Below are positions 19,961-28,541 of a stretch of 64,000 nt of DNA, piece by piece. The position numbers and the translations under genes are program-made. The first letter of the stretch is position 1. Each line of letters opens with the position of its first letter. Origin of the DNA: Thioalkalivibrio paradoxus ARh 1 (GTDB taxonomy: Bacteria; Pseudomonadota; Gammaproteobacteria; Ectothiorhodospirales; Ectothiorhodospiraceae); assembly GCF_000227685.2 (NCBI RefSeq), contig NZ_CP007029.1:3692730-3756729 (forward strand), in the 5' to 3' direction. The notes beneath the pieces were generated by a model that saw only the letters and a list, made by a program, of their open reading frames with translations, ran no database searches and was not told the origin of the DNA.

Positions 19961-21226
19961 ATGCCCAAGAATGCGCTGTACGCCCAGTCCGGAGGGGTCA
20001 CGGCCGTGATCAACGCGAGCGCTTGCGGTGTAATCGACGCGGTGCGCGCGCATCCGGCCCATTTCGGCACGTGCTTCGCCGCGCGCGACGGGATCCTCGG
20101 CGTGCTCCGCGAAGAGATCATCGACCTCGACCAGGAAGACCCGCTGACGCTGGCCGCATTGCGCCATACACCCGGAGGCGCGTTCGGCTCGTGCCGCTTC
20201 GATCTCGGCGACCCCGAACGCGATCCGCGTCAGTACCAGCGCCTGGTCGAGGTCTTTCGTGCCCACGACATCGGCTATTTCTTTTACAACGGCGGCGGCG
20301 GCTCGATGGATACCGCACTGAAGGTCGCGCGGATCGGCGATCTGATGGGCTACCCGATCACCGCGGTCGGCGTTCCGAAAACGATCGACAACGACCTCGA
20401 TGCAACCGACACCAGTCCCGGTTTCGGCTCCGCCGCGAAGTTCATCGCCACGGTCGTGCGCGAGGCCAGCCTCGACGTGGAATCGATGCACACCAGTTCC
20501 ACCCGCGTGTTCCTGCTCGAGGTCATGGGACGCCATGCGGGCTGGTTGGCCGCGGCGGCGGCACTGGCCCAGGAATACGACGGTCAGCCACCGATGCTGA
20601 TCCTGTTCGCCGAAATCCCGTTCGACCAGCAGAAATTTCTGCATCACCTGCATCTGACGATCGAGCGCCACGGCTACTGCGTGGTCGTGGTTTCGGAAGG
20701 CCTGAAAGAATCGGACGGCACGCTGTTCGCCGTCGCGCAGAGTCACGACGTCTACGCCTACACGCAGCTGGGCGGCGCCGCCCCTCGCCTCGCCGACCTG
20801 ATCAAGAGGGAGACGGGCCACAAGCTGCACTGGGCGGTGGTCGACTACATCCAGCGTGCGGCACGCCACCTGGCCTCCAAGGTCGACGTGGATCAGGCCT
20901 ACGCAGTCGGCAAGGCGGCAGTGGAGGGCGTCGTTGCCGGGCACCACAGCTTCATGCCGGTGATCCGCCGCCAGACCAGCGTGCCGTATCGCTGGAGCAT
21001 CGACCGCGTACCGCTGGAGCGGGTCGCAAACATCGAGCGGAGCATGCCGCGCGAGTTCATTTCGCCGGACGGCTACGGCATCACCCAGGCCTGTCGCGAT
21101 TACCTGCGCCCGCTGATCGAGGGCGAGGACTGCCCGCCGTTCGAGAACGGCCTGCCCTGCTACCCCCGGATCCGCGGCGTGCTGCGCCCGAAACGCTGTC
21201 CGGAATTCACGATCGGAACCGACTGA
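19961..21226 (+). CDS. 6-phosphofructokinase, probably pyrophosphate-linked
   Basis: 421 residues. PFKA-family core: start motif [12 protein letters not shown], catalytic TIDND (Asp143) and the long C-terminal part of the PPi-PFK branch. Donor-site residues conflict. Lys140 in PKTIDND is the lysine that marks PPi-dependent enzymes, yet the phosphate loop reads GGGGS (111-115) where PPi enzymes usually have an Asp before Ser and ATP enzymes have GGDGS. Both usual aspartates are glycine here. In autotrophs and methanotrophs PPi-PFK is reversible and can act on sedoheptulose bisphosphate. The donor therefore needs testing. Divergent from fbp. Confidence 0.88.
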   Translation: MPKNALYAQSGGVTAVINASACGVIDAVRAHPAHFGTCFAARDGILGVLREEIIDLDQEDPLTLAALRHTPGGAFGSCRFDLGDPERDPRQYQRLVEVFRAHDIGYFFYNGGGGSMDTALKVARIGDLMGYPITAVGVPKTIDNDLDATDTSPGFGSAAKFIATVVREASLDVESMHTSSTRVFLLEVMGRHAGWLAAAAALAQEYDGQPPMLILFAEIPFDQQKFLHHLHLTIERHGYCVVVVSEGLKESDGTLFAVAQSHDVYAYTQLGGAAPRLADLIKRETGHKLHWAVVDYIQRAARHLASKVDVDQAYAVGKAAVEGVVAGHHSFMPVIRRQTSVPYRWSIDRVPLERVANIERSMPREFISPDGYGITQACRDYLRPLIEGEDCPPFENGLPCYPRIRGVLRPKRCPEFTIGTD

Positions 21227-21350
21227 GATCCGCACCCGCAGGATACGGTGACGCAGGTCCGGCCCCCAGCGGCGCGGGTGGTGTATAAGAACAGCCGGGG
21301 AACGCGCGACGATCCGGGCGTGCCCCGGCAACCCCGGTGGAGGACATCCG

Positions 21351-21749
21351 ATGACGAACGCAGTAAATCGGTACTCGCGGCTGCTGGTCCTGGGCTGCAC
21401 CCTGCTGCTGACCTTGCTTCCCGCTACCCCGGCGCTGTCCGGAATGCTGGGCACCGATGCACTCATCGCGACCGCCAGTGCGGAGCCGGCCCGGGCAGCG
21501 CTATTGCAGAGACTCGACGCCCAGGAAGTCGGGGCGGCACTCGAGCGCCTGGGCGTGGACCGCGCCGACGCCGAGGCCCGAATCGCGCGGCTGACGGACG
21601 CCGAGGTCGCCGAGCTCCACGCGCGGCTCGACGCGCTCCCAGCTGGGGCGGGAGCGCTCGAGACGGTACTGATCGTGCTCCTGGTCTTCGTGATCACCGA
21701 CGCGCTCGGCATCACCGATATCTTCACCTTCGTGCGCCCGGCCCGCTGA
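21351..21749 (+). CDS. PA2779-family small membrane protein
   Basis: 132 residues. An N-terminal signal anchor (about residues 9-30), a helical middle with Asp/Glu/Arg-rich heptads ([18 protein letters not shown]) and a C-terminal membrane helix ([20 protein letters not shown]) match the family named after Pseudomonas PA2779. GGAGG precedes the ATG. Its stop lies four bases before the next gene, a lipoprotein cysteine peptidase of the PA2778 family; the two are a conserved pair. Function unknown. Confidence 0.8.
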   Translation: MTNAVNRYSRLLVLGCTLLLTLLPATPALSGMLGTDALIATASAEPARAALLQRLDAQEVGAALERLGVDRADAEARIARLTDAEVAELHARLDALPAGAGALETVLIVLLVFVITDALGITDIFTFVRPAR

Positions 21750-21752
21750 TCC

Positions 21753-22790
21753 GTGAGCCGGCGCAGGCCCCGTATCTGCCGGACCGCGCGGGTGGTGCCG
21801 GTCTGGCTGCTGTTCGCGGCACTCGTCGCGGGATGTGCCAGCGCACCGCAGAGCGCGCGCATCCAGCAGGAGGCGCGCGCCGACCTGCCGGCGCGCGCGG
21901 AGCTGACCACCACCCCGTTCTTTCCCCAGCGGGAGTATCAGTGCGGGCCAGCCGCACTGGCGACGGTACTGGCGGTACAGGACATCGACGTTCTGCCGGA
22001 CGATCTGATCTCCGAGGTCTACGTGCCCGAGCGCCAGGGCAGCCTGCAGGCCGAAATGCGCGCGGCTGCGAGGGCCCGCGGCCTGGTCGCCTACCGACTG
22101 CGGCCCGAACTCGACGACCTGCTCGCCGAAGTGGCGGCGGGGCAACCCGTGGTGGTGTTCCAGAATCTCGGCCTCGGTTTCGCACCGCGGTGGCATTATG
22201 CGGTGGTCGTCGGATACGACCTCGACGCCGGGCAGATCGTGCTGCGTAGCGGCACCATCGAACGTCATCTGAATTCGCTGCCGCGTTTCGAACGGACCTG
22301 GGCCCGAGGCGGCCACTGGGCGTTCGTCGCCGTGCCCCCGGATCGGCCACCTGCTAGCGCCGAGCCGCTGCAATGGCTGCGCGCGGTGAACGAACTCGAG
22401 CAAACCGGCCTGCTGGAGGCCGCCCGCACCGGCTACGAAACCGCGGTCCGCCACTGGCCCTGGCAGCCGATCGGCTATATCGGCCTTGCGAACACGCGGT
22501 TTGCCGCCGGCGACTTCCCGGAAGCCGAGGACGCGCTGCACGCGTTGCTGCAAACGCAGCCCGAACGTCATGAGGCCTGGAACAACCTGGCGCATGTGCT
22601 CGTTGCACGCGAGTGCGGCCCGCTCGCCCGCGAGGCGGCCGCCTGCGCCAGCCGGCTGGCACCGCAGCCCGGGATCTACCAGCGCACCGTGCACATGGCC
22701 GCGGATGCCACTGCATCCGCGACCGAATGCCGGCCGCTGCCACCGTGCCCCGCCGACGCGGGAGCCGCGGCGGGTGAGGTCCGTCGCTGA
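21753..22790 (+). CDS. PA2778-family lipoprotein: C39-like cysteine peptidase with TPR tail
   Basis: 345 residues from GTG. The signal ends in a lipobox ([12 protein letters not shown]), so it is a lipoprotein. Then a papain-like C39 domain: catalytic Cys in [12 protein letters not shown], His in [11 protein letters not shown], Asp side in the following strand. The last 120 residues form TPR-like helices ([22 protein letters not shown]). C39 peptidases trim leader peptides at double-glycine sites, but no ABC exporter is here. Paired with the PA2779-family gene three bases upstream; an envelope maturation role is inferred only from this. Confidence 0.82.
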   Translation: MSRRRPRICRTARVVPVWLLFAALVAGCASAPQSARIQQEARADLPARAELTTTPFFPQREYQCGPAALATVLAVQDIDVLPDDLISEVYVPERQGSLQAEMRAAARARGLVAYRLRPELDDLLAEVAAGQPVVVFQNLGLGFAPRWHYAVVVGYDLDAGQIVLRSGTIERHLNSLPRFERTWARGGHWAFVAVPPDRPPASAEPLQWLRAVNELEQTGLLEAARTGYETAVRHWPWQPIGYIGLANTRFAAGDFPEAEDALHALLQTQPERHEAWNNLAHVLVARECGPLAREAAACASRLAPQPGIYQRTVHMAADATASATECRPLPPCPADAGAAAGEVRR

Positions 22791-23690
<900 letters not shown>

Positions 23691-23703
23691 CCGCTGAACG
23701 AGC

Positions 23704-25434
23704 ATGTACCGCAACACGGCCCTGAGCGCGCGCTCGTTCGGCGCGTACGCCTGCACGTGGATCGTGGCGCTGCTGCTGGTGTGGACGCCCGCCCGCGCCG
23801 GACCGGGGCACCATGCGGTGGCCACCGCCCATCCGCTCGCCACCGATGCGGCCGAAGCGGTGTTGGCGGCCGGCGGCAATGCCTTCGATGCCGCGATTGC
23901 GGTCACCGCGGCGCTGGGAGTCGCGCAACCGCAGGGATCGGGCCTCGGAGGGGGAGGGTTCTTCCTGCTGTACCACGCCGAGTCCGAACACTCGGTCATG
24001 CTCGATGCGCGCGAAACCGCGCCGGAAGCGGCCCACCGGGATCTGTTTCTCGACGATGCCGGAGAGCCGGTCCCCGGCCTGTCGCTCGACGGCGCCCTTG
24101 CTGCCGCGATTCCCGGAACCCCCGCCGCGCTGGTGCACCTCGCCGAGCACTACGGGCGGCTGTCTCTCGGCACGAGCCTCGCCCCCGCGATCGAGCTGGC
24201 GGAAGAGGGGGTGCCAGCGGACCTGACCTACCTGCAAATGGCCGAGTTCCGCAAGCGGGCGCTGCGCGCAGGCGCCGATGCGGCCGGTATCTTCCTCGAT
24301 GACGGCGAGCTGCCTGCCGAGAGAGCACGGATCCTGCAGCCCGATCTTGCGCGCACCTTGCGGCGGCTGGCCGAACACGGACACTCCGGCTTCTACGAAG
24401 GGGAGATCGCCCAGCGGCTGGTCGAGGGGGTCCGGGCCGAGGGCGGAATCTGGTCGCTCGACGATCTGGCACGGTACCGCGTCGTCGAACGGCGGCCGGT
24501 AGTGCTGGAGTACCAGGACGCGCGGATCGTGACGGCTGCCCCTCCGTCGTCGGGTGGGATCGTGATCGGCCAGATCCTGAACATCCTGGCCGCGGCCGGC
24601 GCGGTCGACGATTCCGGGCTCCGAACCCATCTGCTGGTCGAGGCGATGCGCCGCGCCTACCGCGATCGCGCGCTGTACCTCGGCGATCCCGATCACGTTC
24701 CCATCCCGGTGACCCGGCTGCTCTCCGCGGACTACGCCGCCGATTGGTATGCCAGCATCGACCCGGACCGTGCGACGCCAAGCGCGAGCCTGCCGCTGTT
24801 CGGCGAGGCGGAACACGCGGCGACGACCCGAACGGCCCGCGAGAGCCGCCAGACCAGCCACTTCTCGGTGATGGATGCCGACGGCAACCGCGTGTCCGGA
24901 ACGATCACGCTGAACTACCCGTTCGGCTCCGGCCTCGTCCCGCCCGATACCGGTGTATTGCTGAACAACGAGATGGACGATTTCGCCACCCACCAGGGCA
25001 GCCCCAACGTCTACGGGCTGATCGGGTTCGACGCCAACGCGGTCGGGCCGCACCGTCGGCCGCTGTCCAGCATGAGCCCGACGTTCGTCGAGACCCCGGA
25101 CCGGATCGCCGTATTGGGCAGCCCGGGCGGGAGCCGGATCATCACGATCGTGCTCCAGGGCATCCTCGCGACGCTGGAGGGCGCTGACGCCGAGGCACTC
25201 GCGGCACGCCCGCGATTCCACCACCAATACCTGCCCGATCGGGTCGAATTCGAAACCGGCGCCTTCACCTCGTCGGTGCGCGCGTCCCTCGTTCGGCGCG
25301 GACATCGCCTGGCCCCGCAGCTGCGGCCCTTCGGCGACCTGCAGGTGGTCGTCTGGGACCGCAGCGAGGATCGGCTCGAGGCAGCTTCGGATCCCCGTGG
25401 CGATGGCACCGCCAGCGTCTTCGTGCAACGCTGA
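23704..25434 (+). CDS. ggt: Gamma-glutamyltransferase
   Basis: 576 residues with a signal peptide ending about residue 32 (ARA). The self-processing nucleophile is Thr384 in RQTSHFSVMD; the glutamate-binding Arg103 (LDARETAP), NEMDDF and LSSMSPTFV segments, and the GSPGGSRI loop are conserved. It matures in the periplasm into large and small subunits and hydrolyses or transpeptidates glutathione. The stop is only seven bases from the convergent end of the thioester-reductase fusion gene, with no terminator between. Confidence 0.93.
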   Translation: MYRNTALSARSFGAYACTWIVALLLVWTPARAGPGHHAVATAHPLATDAAEAVLAAGGNAFDAAIAVTAALGVAQPQGSGLGGGGFFLLYHAESEHSVMLDARETAPEAAHRDLFLDDAGEPVPGLSLDGALAAAIPGTPAALVHLAEHYGRLSLGTSLAPAIELAEEGVPADLTYLQMAEFRKRALRAGADAAGIFLDDGELPAERARILQPDLARTLRRLAEHGHSGFYEGEIAQRLVEGVRAEGGIWSLDDLARYRVVERRPVVLEYQDARIVTAAPPSSGGIVIGQILNILAAAGAVDDSGLRTHLLVEAMRRAYRDRALYLGDPDHVPIPVTRLLSADYAADWYASIDPDRATPSASLPLFGEAEHAATTRTARESRQTSHFSVMDADGNRVSGTITLNYPFGSGLVPPDTGVLLNNEMDDFATHQGSPNVYGLIGFDANAVGPHRRPLSSMSPTFVETPDRIAVLGSPGGSRIITIVLQGILATLEGADAEALAARPRFHHQYLPDRVEFETGAFTSSVRASLVRRGHRLAPQLRPFGDLQVVVWDRSEDRLEAASDPRGDGTASVFVQR

Positions 25435-25441
25435 TCCGGAT

Positions 25442-27868
25442 TCAGAAAGGGCCTCGGCCGGTTGCCCAGCCGTACAGGTGCCGCCAGTTCCGGAGGACAT
25501 CCGGCAGATAGTCCAGCGGACGGAAACGGTGGACCAGCGTGTACATCGCCAGGCGCTCGATCAGCAGGTGCCTGAGGGCCAGCACAAACCCCTCGTGCCA
25601 TTCCCGCGCATCGATCTGCACTCCGGTGGCTTGAGCCAGCGCCTCCCGGTGCCCTGCAAGTAACGCATCCAGATGCGCGGGCGCAAGGGCCCGGGGCGAC
25701 GAGAAGCACAGCCACTCGGCCAGGTCGTGTTGCGGCACGCCCCGCCTTGCCAGTTCCCAATCGTAAACGCAAAGTCGCGTCGATCCGTCGCGGTCGTGCA
25801 GCACCGCGTTGCGCGGGTTGAAGTCGTTGTGGACGAGCGCGGTCGGCAGGCCCTGCAGCCGCTGCCACCAGGTTTCCAGGCCGCGAAGAATTTCCCGGTG
25901 CAGGCGCGGCAGGCTCGGGCCGCACCAGTGTGCGAACCAGGGCGAGGCGAAGTCGGCAAGCTCCCGCCAGAGCGGCAGCATCTCCAGCATGCGCTCCGGG
26001 TTGCGCGCGGCGCCTGCCCAGCGCGGATCTGCAGTCGACGAGCCGCGGCCAAACCCGACCGCATGGATCGCCGAAAGCGTCTCGAGCAGCTTCGGGGCGA
26101 CGACCGCCGGATCCCGAAGGCGCTGGCGTAGCGCCCGATCCCGCGTGCCGGGAAGGTATTCGAGCAGCAACGCCCAGCGACCATCGCTCACCCGCCGCTG
26201 CAGGCCGTAACAGCGAGGCAGATGACGCCGCAGCCGCGGTGCATCGAGTGCGTACAGCGCCAGCTCCGTTTCGGTCGAGCCGGCCAGTCCCAGATCCCTC
26301 TGGAAACGCTCGAAGAGCCGGCCGAGCGCAGGCCGGCATAGGCGCGCGAGCGTGACGGTCAGCGCCTCGAGCTCGCGTTCGCCGGATTTCACCTTCAGGA
26401 CCAGTTGCCGTGGTCGCGCTGCGGTGCCACCCGCCCGAGCGGTGAGATCCAGCCGCCACAGGCCGACTGCATCTCCCACCCGGGCAGATGCGATCTCGCT
26501 CAAAATCGCATCCTCGGAGTCGATGCGCTCGATCCGCGCCTGCCGCAGCCGTTCGGGATCGAAATCGGGCACATCGCTTCCGGTGCTGCGCCAAGGACCA
26601 TCGAGCACGCGTTCGACGGGGATTTTCGTCGGCGAACCCCCCGGCTGGGCCGGAAGGACACCGAGGCGCCGGTACTCCGCGAAATACCGGTGCAGCAGGT
26701 CCGTTCCCAGCGGGGGCTCATGCAGGCCGAGCCGCTGCAACAGGATCCGCGTCCGTGCGGCATCGATCCGGCGCTGACCGGGTGCGAGGTAGGACTCGTA
26801 GGGTCGCACAGCGGTCGAACCGGGGCGGCCACGGAAGAATTGGCGCTGGCCGTAGAGCAGCGTTCCCCGGCAACGCCGCTGGTCGAACAGCTGCCCGATC
26901 CACGTGTCGGCATCCACGAGACGGACCGGATAGCCGTGGAGGTTCATCCACAGAATCAGCTCGCGCCACTGCCGTGGCCGCCGATGCACCAGATGCAGCA
27001 CCTGCCAGTGCTGCGAGCCCTGGGGAACACGGGCGGCCACCCGGGCCACGAAGTCCACAGGGACGAAATCCAGCAGCCAGTCGGTGTCGATCGCCAAGCC
27101 CGTGGCGCTGCACCCCTGGAGCAGGGCCGCGATCAGATCGGACGCGTTGGCAGCACCGGTTTGCGCATCGCCCGAGATCAATGCCGGGCGCAGCACGGTC
27201 ACCGGCACACCGCGGGCCGCCGCCTGCCGGAGCAGCGCCTCGGCCACGCACTTGCTTCGGGCATACCCCAGCGGCATGCCTTCCAGGTACGGCAGCATGT
27301 CCGTGGTCTCATCGACGCGGTCCGGGCCACCGCGTGCGTAACAGACCGCGATGCTGGACACGAACACGAGCCGCTTTCTGTGCCCGGTGCACGCCAGGCG
27401 CACCAGCGTCGCCGCGCCGCCGACGTTCACGGCGTGCAACTGTCCGTAGCCGCGGACCCAGTCGACACGTGCCGCGCAGTGATGGATCAGATCGATCCGG
27501 GTCGAAAGGGCGGCGAACGCCGCCGCTCCGAGACCGAGCTCCGGGGCAGCGAGATCCCCCTGCAGCACCTCGACCCGCTGTTCCAGATCCTGCTGCGCAA
27601 CGCCGGCGCTACGCAACGCAGATTCGACCCGAACTGCGGCATCGGCCTCAGTCACGCCGCGTGCCAGGCAGATCAGCCGCAGGTCGGTGTCGCGCAGCAG
27701 CGCCCGGGCCACATGGCGTCCGAGGAACCCGGTCGCCCCGGTGAGCAGCGCCACGCGTGCATCAGCCCTGGCTCGACCGGGCGCCGGTTCCAGGTCCGGC
27801 GGCAGGACCGCATCGGCGAGCATCCGCTGCACCGGGTCGCGAGACCAACGGGGCTTGGTCTCGGCCAT
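25442..27868 (-). CDS. Fusion of a thioester-reductase-like SDR domain and an aminoglycoside/choline-kinase-like domain
   Basis: 808 residues from the ATG with a GGAGG site (an ATG 33 bases upstream is also open). Residues about 35-330 are a NAD(P)-binding 'male-sterility' (Lys2/fatty acyl reductase) domain: TGATGFLG at 43-50, catalytic Tyr202 and Lys206 in YARSK. Residues about 480-800 are an APH-fold kinase: N-lobe LVLKVKSGE, LLLEYLPG hinge, catalytic loop HNDFNPRN at 680-687 and metal Asp703 in YDWE. The first domain would reduce an acyl thioester to aldehyde or alcohol, the second would phosphorylate an alcohol such as a headgroup. Substrates are inferred only. It is last in the lipid-type operon. 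Confidence 0.85.
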   Translation of the reverse strand: MAETKPRWSRDPVQRMLADAVLPPDLEPAPGRARADARVALLTGATGFLGRHVARALLRDTDLRLICLARGVTEADAAVRVESALRSAGVAQQDLEQRVEVLQGDLAAPELGLGAAAFAALSTRIDLIHHCAARVDWVRGYGQLHAVNVGGAATLVRLACTGHRKRLVFVSSIAVCYARGGPDRVDETTDMLPYLEGMPLGYARSKCVAEALLRQAAARGVPVTVLRPALISGDAQTGAANASDLIAALLQGCSATGLAIDTDWLLDFVPVDFVARVAARVPQGSQHWQVLHLVHRRPRQWRELILWMNLHGYPVRLVDADTWIGQLFDQRRCRGTLLYGQRQFFRGRPGSTAVRPYESYLAPGQRRIDAARTRILLQRLGLHEPPLGTDLLHRYFAEYRRLGVLPAQPGGSPTKIPVERVLDGPWRSTGSDVPDFDPERLRQARIERIDSEDAILSEIASARVGDAVGLWRLDLTARAGGTAARPRQLVLKVKSGERELEALTVTLARLCRPALGRLFERFQRDLGLAGSTETELALYALDAPRLRRHLPRCYGLQRRVSDGRWALLLEYLPGTRDRALRQRLRDPAVVAPKLLETLSAIHAVGFGRGSSTADPRWAGAARNPERMLEMLPLWRELADFASPWFAHWCGPSLPRLHREILRGLETWWQRLQGLPTALVHNDFNPRNAVLHDRDGSTRLCVYDWELARRGVPQHDLAEWLCFSSPRALAPAHLDALLAGHREALAQATGVQIDAREWHEGFVLALRHLLIERLAMYTLVHRFRPLDYLPDVLRNWRHLYGWATGRGPF

Positions 27869-27920
27869 CAGGCCGCCTCCGCCAGGCATTGCGTCATCCA
27901 CTGCCTCCGAGGGTTCGTTC

Positions 27921-28541
27921 TCATGCTGCCAGCACCCAGACGGCGATCACCGCAGCCGCCACCGCGGCCACCGGAACCAGCATCGCGCGACCGACGGCAC
28001 GCAGTTCGTGCAGCGCCGGCGGCACGAAGACTGCCAGCGCGGCGGCCAGAGTCAAGCCCTGCCAGGGACGATCGGCGAGCAGCAGAATCCACGCGGGGTA
28101 TTTGCCCAGCACCAGGGCGATGCGAAGCGGGCGCAGCTCCGGGCGGTCTTGGGTCCAGCGGTAGACCCCGGCCAACGCGGCGACCAGCAGCAGCAGGCCG
28201 AGCGCCTGCACGGTGCCGGCGACCCAGGCAGTCAGGACGACGAGACCCGCGACCAGGAATACCAGCATCAGCCGAAACGCACTCGTTTCCCGCGAGCGCA
28301 CCAGCCGGCGCTGCGGGTGGTACCGGCGGTCGAAGTCCAGATCGGCCAGGTCGTCCCCCAGACGGAAGACAAGCAGGAACCACGCGGCGGCGACTGCGAG
28401 CCAAGCCCAGGGGCGCGGCTCTGCGACCGTGGCTGCGGTGGCGGCGAAAACGAGCAGCCACAACAAGCCGATCCGCGGCGTCAGGATCCGCTCGCGCAGA
28501 TACCCGGCCGCGTCAGTCGCGAAGTGGTTCCACGCGGCCAT
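27921..28541 (-). CDS. Short UbiA-like prenyltransferase homologue
   Basis: 206 residues, about two-thirds of normal UbiA length, mostly hydrophobic with six or so helices. The first Asp-rich motif is clear: RLGDDLADLDFDRRYHPQRR (residues 60-79, Asp63/64/67/71, then His-Pro), matching the NDxxDxxxDxxHPxRP pattern that binds prenyl diphosphate through Mg. The second DxxxD motif on helix 6 is not seen. It overlaps the upstream phosphotransferase gene by 29 bases. Either a minimal prenyltransferase or a derived lipid-binding protein. Archaeal DGGGP synthases are members of the same superfamily. Confidence 0.75.
   Translation of the reverse strand: MAAWNHFATDAAGYLRERILTPRIGLLWLLVFAATAATVAEPRPWAWLAVAAAWFLLVFRLGDDLADLDFDRRYHPQRRLVRSRETSAFRLMLVFLVAGLVVLTAWVAGTVQALGLLLLVAALAGVYRWTQDRPELRPLRIALVLGKYPAWILLLADRPWQGLTLAAALAVFVPPALHELRAVGRAMLVPVAAVAAAVIAVWVLAA

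Noticed and set aside
19625..21913. Long N-terminal extension of fbp
   Set aside because: Runs antisense through pfk; class I FBPase starts at 19624 with a ribosome site.
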